DNA from: Pacificibacter maritimus | GTDB taxonomy: Bacteria > Pseudomonadota > Alphaproteobacteria > Rhodobacterales > Rhodobacteraceae | NCBI RefSeq assembly: GCF_003814915.1 | Contig: NZ_RKQK01000002.1 | Location: forward strand, 435,184 to 499,183 | Length of the DNA: 64,000 bases | Direction: 5' to 3' | Shown here: positions 8,869 through 18,840 of the stretch, piece by piece | Layout of the letters: each line of letters opens with the position of its first letter | Position numbering within the stretch: the first letter of the stretch is position 1 | Notes under the pieces: generated by a model | Seen by the model: only the letters and a program-made list of their open reading frames with translations | Databases searched by the model: none | What the model was told of the DNA's origin: nothing | Position numbers and translations under genes: made by a program

Positions 8869-9116
8869 GTCTTCAGTCTCCTTTGTTAACGCTTTCGGAC
8901 AGACACACTCCACGCTTCAACATGAACCACGCTGCAGCGCCCTACTCGCAAATATAGCGTCAGGATAGCAAACTTCGCGTGAATGTGAAGAAAATTCACA
9001 AGATATTGTGCCGAAACCCAAAACTATGACCCATTCTAACTACAACTGTTGCCGCAACGGCAACGTCATACGGCTTTTTTCCGCCGATGCGCCACAGACG
9101 TGTCACAAACTTCTGA

Positions 9117-10496
9117 TCAATCAATCAGCTTACCTTCGAGAGAATTGGTCTTGCTTTGGGTGATTCTTACCTTGCGGATATCCCCAACTTCAACACCTTC
9201 AACACTGGCATGCACCGCGTGAAGATATTCGGATTTGCCAATCATCTGCCCCTCTTGACGGCCTTTCTTTTCGAACAAAACAGACACATCGCGCCCGACC
9301 ATACTGTCTTGGAATGCGTATTGTTGTTCGGAAATCAGAGCCTGCAAACGGTGCAAACGGTCCATCGCCACATCGTGATCGACCATCTTGTCATCTTTCT
9401 CTGCGGCGGGCGTGCCTGGGCGCGGCGAATATTTAAAGGAATAGGCAGAGGCGTATTTTACTTCACGCACCAGTGCCATTGTATCCTCGAAATCCTGTTC
9501 CGTCTCACCTGGAAACCCAACAATAAAATCGCCAGACAATGCCATATCAGGGCGCGCTGCACGAAATCTTTCCATCAAGCGAATGTATTGTTCAGCCGTA
9601 TGTTTACGGTTCATAGCTTTCAGGATTTTATCCGATCCCGACTGCACAGGAAGGTGCAGATAGGGCATCAATTTCGCGCAATCACCGTGGGCGGCAATTA
9701 GATCGTCTTCCATATCATTGGGGTGTGACGTGGTGAAGCGAATGCGCTCCAAGCCATCGATTTCAGCCAATTTCCGGATCAGTTTCGCCAAGCCAAACGT
9801 GTCTTTTGCCCCGCCAGAGACCTGACCATGGTAGGCGTTAACATTCTGACCTAAAAGAGTAATTTCACGCACACCGCGTTCTACAAGATCCTGTGCCTCA
9901 CGCAAAACACGGTCCACAGGGCGCGAAACTTCTGCACCGCGCGTATAGGGCACCACACAGAAAGCGCAGAATTTATCGCAGCCTTCTTGTACCGTCAAAA
10001 ACGCAGCGGGCGCACGGCGCGCTTTGGGACGGTTAGGCATAGCTGTGAATTTATCGACCTCGGGAAAATCCGTATCAACGGCGGTCACACCATTGCCCAC
10101 TTTTGCCTCAAGTTCGGGCAAGCGGTGGTAGGCTTGCGACCCTACAACCAAATCCACCATCGGCTGACGGCGGATGATTTCTTCGCCTTCCGCCTGCGCC
10201 ACACAGCCTGCTACACCGACTTTTAGATTTGGGTTGGCAAGCTTGATATCTTTATAGCGGCCCAGATCTGAATAGACCTTTTCAGCCGCCTTTTCGCGGA
10301 TGTGACACGTGTTTAGCAAAATCATGTCAGCCTCTTCGGGGCTGCTGACTTCGGTATAGCCTGATCCGCCCAGCGCCTCGACCATGCGCTCGGAGTCATA
10401 GACATTCATCTGGCACCCGTAGGTTTTCACGAAGAGCTTTTTCAGATCAGCTTTTGTATCGGCTGGCGTGTCAGACATGTCGGCAGGTCCATGCAT
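9117..10496 (-). CDS. miaB: tRNA-2-methylthio-N6-dimethylallyladenosine synthase MiaB
   Basis: This is a 459-residue radical-SAM methylthiotransferase that converts i6A37 to ms2i6A37 in tRNA. The N-terminal UPF0004 domain begins [15 protein letters not shown], the radical-SAM cluster is CDKFCAFC (Cx3Cx2C), and a TRAM domain closes the protein. The start is ATG 10496 or the in-frame ATG 10478 (MSDTPAD). Neither has a strong ribosome site. It is upstream of the OmpA/lipoprotein pair and the phoH operon on the same strand. Confidence 0.96.
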   Translation of the reverse strand: MHGPADMSDTPADTKADLKKLFVKTYGCQMNVYDSERMVEALGGSGYTEVSSPEEADMILLNTCHIREKAAEKVYSDLGRYKDIKLANPNLKVGVAGCVAQAEGEEIIRRQPMVDLVVGSQAYHRLPELEAKVGNGVTAVDTDFPEVDKFTAMPNRPKARRAPAAFLTVQEGCDKFCAFCVVPYTRGAEVSRPVDRVLREAQDLVERGVREITLLGQNVNAYHGQVSGGAKDTFGLAKLIRKLAEIDGLERIRFTTSHPNDMEDDLIAAHGDCAKLMPYLHLPVQSGSDKILKAMNRKHTAEQYIRLMERFRAARPDMALSGDFIVGFPGETEQDFEDTMALVREVKYASAYSFKYSPRPGTPAAEKDDKMVDHDVAMDRLHRLQALISEQQYAFQDSMVGRDVSVLFEKKGRQEGQMIGKSEYLHAVHASVEGVEVGDIRKVRITQSKTNSLEGKLID

Positions 10497-10725
10497 TTGG
10501 AAAGAACAATTTGAAGCGCCTAGCTACACAAATACCAGCGATCTTGCAATCCACTGTAACGACGCGCTAAGCCACATAGCCTAGGGCAAAGCATTCTGTT
10601 GTTTTCACAGTATGGCTGCGGGGATGTTTGTTTCTGATATGCTTGCAATCCACGGGCGTTCATGGCTTTTTTACCGCAAGTAACAACACTGCCCCAGTAG
10701 GCACGCCCATCGGGCAGGAGAGATA

Positions 10726-11586
10726 ATGCGCTTTGATAGCTTGGAAACCTTTCTAAAGGACGGACAGGACGCTTGGGCCAAAGGCCCAATAGCGCTGATT
10801 TTTGCCGAAGACTTGACTGAAATTCCCTCAACGCTGCGGCATCATTTGTCACTTGGGTTTAAATCGGTGATCTTGTTTGGCCCCGAAAGTATGGAAATCC
10901 CCAAAGCGGTCGAGATGAAAATACACCGCGTTACCTATAACACACGCGCACCGGACATGCTGACCAATGCGGTGAACGCATTGATCAAAGCGGCCCCCAA
11001 CACTTGGATGTACTACTGTTTTAATGCTGAATATTTGTTCTACCCGTTTTGTGAAACGCGCAGCGTGCTTGATATGCTGACATTTCACACCGAAGAACGT
11101 CGCTTTGGCATGCTGACCTATGTTGTTGATTTATATGCAGGCGATCTAGAAGACTGCCCTTCTGCGGTCTCCCTAGAAGACGCGCATCTGGATCGTTCTG
11201 GGTATTACGCCTTGGGGCGTGCGGGCGTTGACGGGCCGAAAGAACGCCAGCTTGATTTTTTTGGCGGGCTACGCTGGCGCTTTGAAGAACACATGCCAGC
11301 CGCACGCCGTCGAATTGACCGCATCGCGATTTTCAAGTCGCAAAAAGGGTTAGAGCTGCGCGAAGATCACACGTTTAACATAGAAGAGTACAACACCTAT
11401 TCTTGCCCATGGCACCACAACATTACCGCAGCGATCGGCAGTTTTCGCACAGCTAAAGCGCTGAAAAGCAACTCAGGGTCCGCCTTTGATATTCACAGTT
11501 TTCGCTGGCATAACTCGATTGAATTTGAATGGCATTCCCAACAATTATTGGACTTGGGGCTGATGGAACCCGGCCAGTGGTTTTAA
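10726..11586 (+). CDS. Conserved alphaproteobacterial protein, possibly glycosyltransferase-like
   Basis: The 286-residue soluble protein starts at ATG 10726 with AGGAGAG upstream. It has no signal peptide or membrane segment. A strand-helix pattern (GPIALIFAEDL, GFKSVILFGPESM) opens the protein, and FNAEYLFYPFCETRSVLD and SCPWHHNITAAIGSFRTAKA look conserved. This fits a Rhodobacteraceae group sometimes annotated as glycosyltransferase-like, but I see no clear DxD motif, so the activity is uncertain. It stands alone between miaB (divergent) and slyD. Confidence 0.7.
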   Translation: MRFDSLETFLKDGQDAWAKGPIALIFAEDLTEIPSTLRHHLSLGFKSVILFGPESMEIPKAVEMKIHRVTYNTRAPDMLTNAVNALIKAAPNTWMYYCFNAEYLFYPFCETRSVLDMLTFHTEERRFGMLTYVVDLYAGDLEDCPSAVSLEDAHLDRSGYYALGRAGVDGPKERQLDFFGGLRWRFEEHMPAARRRIDRIAIFKSQKGLELREDHTFNIEEYNTYSCPWHHNITAAIGSFRTAKALKSNSGSAFDIHSFRWHNSIEFEWHSQQLLDLGLMEPGQWF

Positions 11587-11724
11587 AAAACGCGGTAAAT
11601 CGCGAGTATTTACTGTAAAAAGGTGATCGGGTTTACATCTGCGCCTACGTCCCTATCTTGCCCGCCAATCTCAATTGCGGTCGCAGCGAAAGCTATTGGC
11701 CCCCAAAGTAAGTAAGGACACATC

Positions 11725-12153
11725 ATGAGCGACGTAAAATCAGGCGACAAAGTTCGCATTCACTACAAAGGCACATTGGAAGACGGCACTGTATTTGACA
11801 GTTCTGAAGGTCGTGATCCATTGGAATTCACTGTTGGCTCAGGTCAAGTGATTGTTGGCATGGACAAAGAAATGATCGGCATGACTGTTGGCGAAAAGAA
11901 AACCATCACAGCTGTTGCCGCCGAAGCTTATGGTCCGCGCCAAGACGATGCGCAACAAGATGTACCGCGCGAAATGATCCCAGCTGAGATCCCGCTCGAA
12001 GTTGGCATGCAGTTGCAAATGCAATCTCCAGAAGGCCAAGTGATCCCTGTGTCCGTTGTGTCCATCGGCGAAGAAACTGTGACTTTGGATGCGAACCACA
12101 TGTTGGCTGGCAAAGACCTGACATTCGACATTGAGTTGGTTGAAATCGCATAA
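11725..12153 (+). CDS. FKBP-type peptidyl-prolyl isomerase, SlyD-like
   Basis: The 142-residue protein has the FKBP core (VRIHYKGTLEDGTVFDSS, GQVIVGMDKEMIGMTVGEKK) interrupted by an insert-in-flap domain (residues about 70-120), as in SlyD. The histidine-rich metal-binding tail of E. coli SlyD is absent. It should act as a cytosolic folding catalyst and chaperone. ATG 11725 has AAGGA upstream, and a clear terminator follows at 12230. Confidence 0.92.
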   Translation: MSDVKSGDKVRIHYKGTLEDGTVFDSSEGRDPLEFTVGSGQVIVGMDKEMIGMTVGEKKTITAVAAEAYGPRQDDAQQDVPREMIPAEIPLEVGMQLQMQSPEGQVIPVSVVSIGEETVTLDANHMLAGKDLTFDIELVEIA

Positions 12154-12229
12154 AGGTTAACGCCACTGACAGGCATTTAACCCATTGCAAAAAATGGATT
12201 TTATGGGGGTCATGTCAAAAAATAAAAGA

Positions 12230-12258
12230 GGCGGCCCAGTAAATGGGTCGCCTTTTTT
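12230..12258 (+). terminator. Intrinsic terminator after slyD-like gene
   Basis: GGCGGCCCA (12230-12238) pairs with TGGGTCGCC (12244-12252), with one mismatch and a 5-base loop, and is followed by TTTTTT. Confidence 0.88.
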
Positions 12259-12294
12259 CTTGCCTGCCAGCCCCAAGACTGTCACCCCTAAGCT

Positions 12295-12816
12295 ATGACT
12301 GACGCAGATGATTTCACCTCTGATTGCGCAAACTGCGCTGCGCTGTGTTGTTTGGCTTTGGCCTTTGATGCAGATGCCAGTTTTGCTCATGACAAACCCG
12401 CAGGCGTGGCTTGCCACAACCTTGCTGCGACAGAGGTGGGGTTAGGCTGTGCCATCCACAAAGATCTGACACAAAAAGGCTATTCGGGCTGCGTGGCCTA
12501 TCAATGTTTGGGCGCAGGCCAGCGCACCACCGCGCTGTTTGACACCACGTGGCGCGATGATCCGAAACTGACAGTGCCGATGATGGATGCCTTTCGTCAA
12601 ATGCGCAGCGTGCAAAAATGTCGCCAGCTTTTGTTGGCATCACAAGCCCTGTCACTTCCGCGGGATTTAGAAATGCAGCGCGACTCTTGGCTGGATCGCA
12701 TCACCCCAGATATATGGTCGCTGGCGGCCCTAGAGCAGTTTGAACTGGATAATACAGAGACCGAAGTCACGATGTGGCTGCGCGGTTTGGCAAACTACGT
12801 GCCCCAAACCACATAA
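12295..12816 (+). CDS. Cysteine-rich conserved protein
   Basis: This is a 173-residue protein whose first 75 residues hold many cysteines (DCANCAALCCLALAF, CHNLA, GCAIH, GCVAYQCLGAGQR). The pattern resembles the N-terminal block found ahead of pentapeptide repeats in some proteins, but no pentapeptide repeats follow here. It may bind a metal. There is no signal peptide. It is convergent with irr, and its function is unknown. Confidence 0.65.
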   Translation: MTDADDFTSDCANCAALCCLALAFDADASFAHDKPAGVACHNLAATEVGLGCAIHKDLTQKGYSGCVAYQCLGAGQRTTALFDTTWRDDPKLTVPMMDAFRQMRSVQKCRQLLLASQALSLPRDLEMQRDSWLDRITPDIWSLAALEQFELDNTETEVTMWLRGLANYVPQTT

Positions 12817-12832
12817 TGCAGAGCAAATATTG

Positions 12833-13273
12833 TTAGGTTTTACGCAAGCGTATGACGACATCTACAGCCGAAATTTCTGTACCCTCAGGCGCATCAGGCA
12901 GATTGATGATTTGCAATTGGTCCGCAGGCGCATCCGTCAACTCACCGCTGTTTTCCCAGTAAAAATGCGGATGATCACTCATATTCGTGTCAAAATAAGA
13001 ACGCGTGCCATCGACAGTGACTTCTTGCATCAGACCTGCATCACAAAAAGTGCGCAGCGTATTATAAACCGTCGCCAATGATACTTTTTCGCTCGTTTCG
13101 CTGACAGAAACAAACAGGCTTTCTGCTGTCACATGCCGATCTTGACCATCCCCCACAAGCTGCGCGGCCAAGCTTAAGCGTTGACGGGTCGGGCGCAAAT
13201 CGGCGCTGGCCAACCACGCTTTTCCACGGCGCATTTTATCCGCTTGTGCTATCTCGTTATTTGCATTGGTCAC
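12833..13273 (-). CDS. irr: Iron response regulator Irr (Fur family)
   Basis: This is a 146-residue Fur-family protein with a winged-helix domain (LRPTRQRLSLA, VSLATVYNTLRTFCDAGL) and a C-terminal dimer domain. The His region is SDHPHFY, that is H-P-H rather than the triple histidine of Bradyrhizobium Irr, and no Cys-Pro haem motif is seen at the N-terminus. Irr represses or activates iron and haem genes when iron is low. The frame opens at GTG 13273; ATG 13234 (MRRGKAW) with GGA upstream is an alternative start. It is divergent from fabA, a common alphaproteobacterial order. Confidence 0.9.
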   Translation of the reverse strand: MTNANNEIAQADKMRRGKAWLASADLRPTRQRLSLAAQLVGDGQDRHVTAESLFVSVSETSEKVSLATVYNTLRTFCDAGLMQEVTVDGTRSYFDTNMSDHPHFYWENSGELTDAPADQLQIINLPDAPEGTEISAVDVVIRLRKT

Positions 13274-13521
13274 TGTTTGGCTCGCTGTTTCATATGGCTG
13301 GCAGTGCGGTCACTGGCTTGGCAATCTTGTTGCGACACGGGCGATCCCAAGTGCACGTCATTCCCAACTTTTGAGACTATATACCGCCGTTACCTTATGT
13401 TTCAAACATTTTCCCTGCAACGTCTTGTGCGGACACAAGCCTGCAGACTTGCGCCTTTTGCCTGTCCAATGGTACAGACCTAAAAAACCTGACAAAAAAC
13501 CAACATAAGGCAATTGCATCC

Positions 13522-14031
13522 ATGGCCGATTTTCCGACTAGCTTTGATAAAGAAGACCTCTTGAAATGTGCACGCGGCGAGCTGTTCGGCCCAGGCAACG
13601 CGCAATTGCCAGCCCCGCCCATGTTGATGATGGACCGCATCACCGATATTTCGGGTGATGGTGGTGCAAATGGCAAAGGTCACGTGCGCGCAGAGTTCGA
13701 CATCACACCCGATCTTTGGTTCTTTGAATGCCATTTCCCAGGCAATCCAATTATGCCTGGCTGTCTAGGCCTTGATGGCCTGTGGCAGCTCACAGGGTTT
13801 AACCTTGGCTGGCGTGGCTGGACGGGCCGTGGTTATGCATTGGGCGTGGGCGAAATCAAACTGAAAGCCATGGTGCGCCCAGAGGCCAAGCTTTTGACCT
13901 ATGAGATCGATTTCACCAAAGCCATCCAAACTCGCCGCCTAACCATGGGTGTGGCCGACGGCATCGTGAAAATCGACGGCGAAGTGGCCTACGAAGTAAA
14001 AGACATGAAAGTGGCACTGTCTGAAAGCTAA
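13522..14031 (+). CDS. fabA: 3-hydroxydecanoyl-ACP dehydratase/isomerase FabA
   Basis: The 169-residue enzyme dehydrates 3-hydroxydecanoyl-ACP and isomerises the product to the cis-3 form, starting unsaturated fatty acid synthesis. The catalytic histidine is in [19 protein letters not shown] and the aspartate is in the same helix (LDGLWQL). ATG 13522 has AAGG ten bases upstream. It pairs with fabB downstream, but a terminator-like hairpin lies between them. Confidence 0.96.
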   Translation: MADFPTSFDKEDLLKCARGELFGPGNAQLPAPPMLMMDRITDISGDGGANGKGHVRAEFDITPDLWFFECHFPGNPIMPGCLGLDGLWQLTGFNLGWRGWTGRGYALGVGEIKLKAMVRPEAKLLTYEIDFTKAIQTRRLTMGVADGIVKIDGEVAYEVKDMKVALSES

Positions 14032-14085
14032 GCGCCCGAGCGAGAGACGCGAAAAAGACACGGCGTTTATGACTCTGGTACCTAT

Positions 14086-14116
14086 AAGCGGCGGCATAAA
14101 AATGCTGCCGCTTTTT
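14086..14116 (+). terminator. Intrinsic terminator between fabA and fabB
   Basis: AGCGGCGGCAT (14087-14097) pairs with ATGCTGCCGCT (14102-14112) with one mismatch, followed by TTTTT. It implies that fabB is also transcribed from a promoter in the 14,120-14,270 gap or by read-through. Confidence 0.82.
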
Positions 14117-14278
14117 CTATGATCTGCCTTGAGTGTCATAGCCTCTTGAGCCCACGACGGATCGACACGGTCTATTTTACTCAGACAGCACAACAGGGCA
14201 AAGCATAAATGGCCTAACCGCTTGCACCCCTGCCCCCGCCTGCCGTACAAAAGACCGAACATATAAAAGGAGCACGCT

Positions 14279-15523
14279 ATGCGCCGCGTCGTTATTACAG
14301 GTCTTGGGGTTGTCTCCTCAATCGGCAACAATGCCGAAGAAGTTCTTGCCTCCCTCAAAGCAGGCACCTCTGGCATCACTGCCAACGAGGACATGAAAGA
14401 ATACGGGTTTCGCAGTCAGATCGCAGGCAACGTCAAGCTTGATATCAAAGACCACGTAGATAAACGCGCATTGCGCTTTATGGGCCCTGGTGCGGCCTAT
14501 GCCTCTATCGCGATGTCTCAGGCGATTGCGGATTCAGGCTTGGAAGAAAGCGACGTGATCAACGTGCGCACAGGTCTGATTGCAGGCTCTGGTGGTCCGT
14601 CCACATCTGCGATGCTCACAGCACACCAAACTGTTTTGAAATCGGGTGCGACCAAACGTGTTGGTCCCTTCGCTGTGCCCAAATGTATGGGGTCAACGAT
14701 CTCTGCGAACCTCGCGACTGCGTTTCAGATCAAAGGCATCAACTATTCCATCACCTCAGCCTGCTCCACATCCTTGCACTGCATCGGGTCCGCGTCAGAG
14801 CAGATCATGATGGGCAAGCAAGACGTGATGTTTGCAGGCGGCGGCGAGGAGTTGGATTGGTCCCTGTCTTGTCTGTTTGACGCCATGGGCGCGATGTCTT
14901 CGAAATACAACGACACGCCGACGAAAGCCTCACGCGCCTTTGACGCCGATCGTGATGGTTTTGTCATCGGCGGCGGTGGTGCTATTTTGGTTTTGGAAGA
15001 ACTTGAGCACGCCAAAGCCCGCGGTGCTAAAATCTATGCAGAAGTCACAGGTTACGGCGCCACATCTGACGGCGCTGACATGGTTGCCCCATCAGGTGAA
15101 GGCGGCGAACGCGCTATGAATATCGCCCTGTCTACATTGGGCGCAGACCGCAAAGTCGGCTACATCAACGCGCATGGCACATCTACACCAGTGGGCGATG
15201 TGGGCGAAGTCGAAGCTGTACGCCGTGTTTTCAATCCACTCGAAGCGTATGACGGTAAAACACCTTTGATTTCATCAACGAAATCAATGACAGGCCACAG
15301 CCAAGGTGCGACTGGCGCACAAGAAGCTGTCTACTGTCTTTTGATGTTGCAAAACGATTTCATCGCACCGTCGATCAATGTCGAAACGCTTGATCCTGCG
15401 ATCAATGCTGGTGAGATCGCCACAACGCGCATCGACAACGCAGGCCTTGATACCGTGATGACCAATTCGTTTGGTTTTGGCGGCACCAACGGGTCAATGC
15501 TGATGTCAAAATACCGCGACTAA
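14279..15523 (+). CDS. fabB: Beta-ketoacyl-ACP synthase I FabB
   Basis: This 414-residue condensing enzyme extends saturated chains and the cis-3 product made by FabA. The nucleophile is in [11 protein letters not shown], the first histidine in [11 protein letters not shown] and the second in [18 protein letters not shown] 14279 has AGGAG seven bases upstream. A terminator follows at 15546. Confidence 0.95.
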   Translation: MRRVVITGLGVVSSIGNNAEEVLASLKAGTSGITANEDMKEYGFRSQIAGNVKLDIKDHVDKRALRFMGPGAAYASIAMSQAIADSGLEESDVINVRTGLIAGSGGPSTSAMLTAHQTVLKSGATKRVGPFAVPKCMGSTISANLATAFQIKGINYSITSACSTSLHCIGSASEQIMMGKQDVMFAGGGEELDWSLSCLFDAMGAMSSKYNDTPTKASRAFDADRDGFVIGGGGAILVLEELEHAKARGAKIYAEVTGYGATSDGADMVAPSGEGGERAMNIALSTLGADRKVGYINAHGTSTPVGDVGEVEAVRRVFNPLEAYDGKTPLISSTKSMTGHSQGATGAQEAVYCLLMLQNDFIAPSINVETLDPAINAGEIATTRIDNAGLDTVMTNSFGFGGTNGSMLMSKYRD

Positions 15524-15545
15524 AGCTTGCCGTTTCTAGCTTATG

Positions 15546-15578
15546 AGCGGCTGCACCCTTGAGGTGCGGCCGCTTTTG
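15546..15578 (+). terminator. Intrinsic terminator of fabB
   Basis: AGCGGCTGCACC (15546-15557) pairs with GGTGCGGCCGCT (15563-15574), with a CTTGA loop and one mismatch, followed by TTTT. Confidence 0.85.
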
Positions 15579-15788
15579 TATAGAAGACATCTTTGACTGT
15601 TGAGTAATTCGCAATACCTAGGATTGAAGTCCGAAACACTAGTGAAATTACGAACGAGCAATCGCAGTTTGAACACCACTGTCTCACGTGTCCGCATTGG
15701 TCGGCTTGTAGAGTTTGATCCGATACAAACATGGATGCGCAATATTTCAACGATCCCGATCTGGGTTTTGTCGATTTGTGACCTGTGA

Positions 15789-16388
15789 TTAGGCTTTGGC
15801 CACACCGCGCTTATTTGCAATGAGTGCCAATCCGCGTTCCCCCGCACCAATGACCGCGCTCAAGATGACAAGCAATAGCCCCAGTGCGATCAAGCCAAAC
15901 TTGATGACAGCAAAGGTTGAGTAAGGCAGCGCCAACCAATCGGCAAAGCTGGTCGGATTGGCCAGCATCACGAACGACACTAGGTTTTCAAAAGCGTCGC
16001 ACATCGCACCGCAGACGACCGACACTGCGGCAGCCACCCCAAATCGATACCTCCAACTGCCCTGCCCGCCCAAGCGCGCGACCAAGGTGCCAAACATGAT
16101 CCCCATCAGGGCCATCATGATGATAAACCCGAAATCTATGAACTGCGTCTGGAGATACACGCCCAAGGTGCCGAGGTGCTCCATATGCGCATAGTAGCCT
16201 TTGATCAGCACGGCATCGAAGCCTGTCTGCCCTGTCATGTAATCAACAGGATGGTTTGAGGCTTCATAAGACGCATTTAGGTGCGCCTGAACTTGCCCAA
16301 AGACCACAAAAGTTGCCGCGGCTCCAAGAGCGTGAATCCATACAGGGCGTTTTGCTGCGACGTTTAAAATGTTTGAGAGAACAGACAT
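15789..16388 (-). CDS. Four-helix inner-membrane protein of unknown function
   Basis: The 199-residue protein has hydrophobic segments near residues 18-34 (WIHALGAAATFVVFGQV), 85-105 (FGFIIMMALMGIMFGTLVARL), 117-135 (FGVAAAVSVVCGAMCDAF) and 160-182 (FAVIKFGLIALGLLLVILSAV). No known family was recognised. It is divergent from a marR-type gene, and the shared 58-base gap holds two 10-bp palindromes, so it is a likely target of that regulator. Confidence 0.7.
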   Translation of the reverse strand: MSVLSNILNVAAKRPVWIHALGAAATFVVFGQVQAHLNASYEASNHPVDYMTGQTGFDAVLIKGYYAHMEHLGTLGVYLQTQFIDFGFIIMMALMGIMFGTLVARLGGQGSWRYRFGVAAAVSVVCGAMCDAFENLVSFVMLANPTSFADWLALPYSTFAVIKFGLIALGLLLVILSAVIGAGERGLALIANKRGVAKA

Positions 16389-16419
16389 TTGAAATCTTTC
16401 CGAGTTAATTCAATTTGCA

Positions 16420-16452
16420 TTCCATGGAATATATAATATTCATTCCTTGGAA
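16420..16452. promoter_or_regulatory. Paired palindromic operator between the membrane protein gene and marR gene
   Basis: TTCCATGGAA (16420-16429) and TTCCTTGGAA (16443-16452) are two 10-bp inverted repeats, each preceded by CA, with centres 23 bp apart (about two helical turns). TATAAT (16432-16437) lies between them and could be a -10 box. This is the usual layout for an autoregulating MarR dimer pair. Confidence 0.65.
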
Positions 16453-16488
16453 CGTAAATCAACCCCCAATTTGAATTGGTCGCAATCT

Positions 16489-16950
16489 GTGAAGCATAGC
16501 CCTGAAAACATTATCAAATTTGCGACCCGCTTGGCGATTACGTCTGACCTGTATCGCGGCATTATAGAAAAACGACTCACCGCACATGACCTCACACCTG
16601 CGCAATTGGCCGCGCTGACGCATCTGGCGCGGCGCGCAATGCCGCTACGTGTCAGCGACATTGCGCGCGCCATCGACGTGGGTCAGCCTGCCGTAACAAA
16701 AATGCTAATCAAGTTTGAACGGGCCGGATGGGTCACTTTGAGCGGATCAAAACAAGACGGGCGCGTCAAAGAAGCGTCACTGACGCGCGACGGCGGTATG
16801 CATCTGCAAAAGGTACACCGCAGCCTGATGCCGGAATTGCCAAGCTTTTTGGACAATTGGTCTGAAGAGCAGCTGCACCACATGACAGACGAGCTAAAAT
16901 CGCTCTCAAACTTCCTTGAAACAGTGCAAAAACTTGACGTTAAGGCGTAA
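16489..16950 (+). CDS. MarR-family transcriptional regulator
   Basis: The winged-helix core is clear: LTPAQLAALTHLAR, then LRVSDIARAIDVGQPAVTKMLIKFERAGWV and the wing SKQDGRVKEASLT. The frame is open from TTG 16447, but that codon lies inside a palindrome and beside a TATAAT box, so GTG 16489 (VKHSPENI, 153 residues) is the better start, though without a strong ribosome site. MarR proteins are ligand-responsive dimeric repressors. fabI starts 42 bases downstream, so the regulator may also touch fatty-acid synthesis. Confidence 0.82.
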   Translation: MKHSPENIIKFATRLAITSDLYRGIIEKRLTAHDLTPAQLAALTHLARRAMPLRVSDIARAIDVGQPAVTKMLIKFERAGWVTLSGSKQDGRVKEASLTRDGGMHLQKVHRSLMPELPSFLDNWSEEQLHHMTDELKSLSNFLETVQKLDVKA

Positions 16951-16992
16951 AAAGGCGAAACACCTTCAAACCAACAAAGGTAGTGTGATTAC

Positions 16993-17781
16993 ATGGCAGA
17001 TCTTCTTAAAGGCAAACGCGGGCTTATCATGGGCGTCGCCAACGAGCGCTCTATCGCATGGGGCATCGCAGCAGCCTGTGCGGCAGAGGGTGCAGAACTG
17101 GCCTTTACATACCAAGGCGAAGCTTTTGGAAAACGCTTGGCCCCTTTGGCGGAACGTGTTGGATCAGACACAATGGTCGACGTTGATGTCACCAACCCCG
17201 AACAAATGGATGCAGCCTTTGCCGCTCTCAAAGATAAATGGGGCACATTGGATTTCGTGGTCCATGCCATCGCATATTCTGACAAAAATGAACTGACAGG
17301 GCGCATCCGCGACACAACTGCGGAGAACTTTAAAAACTCTTTGCACATCTCCTGCTATTCTTTCATCGATGTGGCCAAACGCGCCGCAGAATTAATGCCT
17401 GATGGCGGATCTTTGATCACATTGACCTACGGCGGCTCAAACCGCGTGACCCCGAATTACAATGTGATGGGTGTCGCGAAAGCCGCTTTGGAAAGCTCTG
17501 TGCGTTACTTAGCCAATGATCTTGGGTCAGAGAAAATTCGCGTCAATGCGATTTCTCCAGGTCCAATGAAAACCCTTGCAGGGGCAGCCATCGGCGGCGC
17601 GCGACGCACCTACAGACACACCGAAGAAAACGCGCCCTTGCGTTCGAACGCGACTTTGGAAGCCGTGGGCGCAACAGCCGTTTACCTGAACTCTGATGGC
17701 GGGGCTTACACGACAGGCGAAATCATCCGCGTTGATGGTGGGTATCACGTTGTGGGCATGCCGCAGATCGAAAATCTGTAA
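16993..17781 (+). CDS. fabI: Enoyl-ACP reductase FabI
   Basis: This is a 262-residue short-chain dehydrogenase. The NAD site is GVANERSIAWGIA, and the Tyr/Lys catalytic pair lies in the NYNVMGVAKAALESSVRYLA stretch. Other marks are SPGPMKTLAGAAI and VDGGYHVVGM. It reduces trans-2-enoyl-ACP in the last step of each fatty-acid elongation cycle. It is followed by a terminator. With fabA and fabB nearby the window holds much of the unsaturated fatty acid route. Confidence 0.95.
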   Translation: MADLLKGKRGLIMGVANERSIAWGIAAACAAEGAELAFTYQGEAFGKRLAPLAERVGSDTMVDVDVTNPEQMDAAFAALKDKWGTLDFVVHAIAYSDKNELTGRIRDTTAENFKNSLHISCYSFIDVAKRAAELMPDGGSLITLTYGGSNRVTPNYNVMGVAKAALESSVRYLANDLGSEKIRVNAISPGPMKTLAGAAIGGARRTYRHTEENAPLRSNATLEAVGATAVYLNSDGGAYTTGEIIRVDGGYHVVGMPQIENL

Positions 17782-17807
17782 CCGCCTTATTTATCGCGCT
17801 ACAATAG

Positions 17808-17837
17808 GCCTCGCTTGTCACAGGCGGGGCATTTTTT
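17808..17837 (+). terminator. Intrinsic terminator of fabI
   Basis: GCCTCGC (17808-17814) pairs with GCGGGGC (17824-17830) with one G-T pair, followed by ATTTTTT. Confidence 0.8.
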
Positions 17838-17994
17838 ATACTCGACGCAGAGCGGTTCAATTCCATTGTCCGCATTGTGGAAATAGACTGTTTCCTTCCC
17901 TTCTTACGCTGCAAACCAAGGCAAAAGACACATTGTTGCCATATTTGGGACGCATCAAGGTCGAAAATATATTTTCTGCGTGGACCTACTCTCT

Positions 17995-18774
17995 ATGATA
18001 TTTTTGTTGCTTTCTCTTGCCTTGAGCATTCTGGCTGCACCCTTGTTACGCCCAGCCGCCCAAGGACAAGGGCGCATTGCAACTTATGGATTTGACGGCA
18101 CAGGCGTGATTATGGGCTTTGCCTTGACCGCAGCCGTCGCCGCGCTGACATCACCTTTCATGGGGTTTGGCTTTGTTTTCGCCGTCATCCTACATGAATA
18201 TGGGGCTGCGAAGGCCTGTAATATAATAGGCCATGATGTGGCTCGCCTGCGCTTGGTCCCTCTACCTTTCGTCGCACCACCGCGCACCGATCATGCTTTT
18301 GACGATGCCTTAGAAGACAGTTTTGCTGCGCTCTACGCGCCAGGCTTGGCGGTATTGCCTATGGTGGTGTCTTTCGGGCTATTCCAAGCCAGTGCGCCAT
18401 TTTTCCCGACCTTCTCAGAATTTATGCGCGCGATCGGCATTATGACAGGCGCATTCAACTTCATCATGCTCTTGCCTTTTCTTCCCTTTGCAGGTGGGCG
18501 CGTCGTGCGCGCTATTTCAGATAGCTTTTGGCCAAAGATGTCATTCGTCGTGACGATTTTTATGGCCTCCGCGTTTCTATCGGCCGCGCTGCGCGATCAA
18601 TCTATCGCAATGGGGATACTGGCGGCCGCGGGGCTGCAAAGTCTATTTCACCGTAAAAGGCATAGTCAAACTCAACTGTCTCCAAACAACACGCTGCTGG
18701 TCATGGCGACCTATGCGTTTTGCCTCTGCGTTCATTTTACGGGCGGCTGGTGGTTGCTGAACAGCGTTTTATAA
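17995..18774 (+). CDS. Degenerate M50-type (site-2 protease-like) membrane protein
   Basis: This multi-spanning protein of about 259 residues has VFAVILHEYGAAKA where M50 proteases carry HExxH, and FNFIMLLPFLPFAGGRVVRA where they carry N-x2-P-x2-P-x-DGG. The second zinc histidine is Ala and the DGG aspartate is Ala, so zinc peptidase activity is unlikely although the topology is kept. The start is ATG 17995, or GTG 17980 five codons earlier; neither has a strong ribosome site. It may have become a binding or regulatory protein. Confidence 0.65.
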   Translation: MIFLLLSLALSILAAPLLRPAAQGQGRIATYGFDGTGVIMGFALTAAVAALTSPFMGFGFVFAVILHEYGAAKACNIIGHDVARLRLVPLPFVAPPRTDHAFDDALEDSFAALYAPGLAVLPMVVSFGLFQASAPFFPTFSEFMRAIGIMTGAFNFIMLLPFLPFAGGRVVRAISDSFWPKMSFVVTIFMASAFLSAALRDQSIAMGILAAAGLQSLFHRKRHSQTQLSPNNTLLVMATYAFCLCVHFTGGWWLLNSVL

Positions 18775-18840
18775 GACTTTATTCTTTGGCCTTACCCGTG
18801 CCACTGTGCCTCATAAAACCAGTGTAGAATGAGGCAGGAC

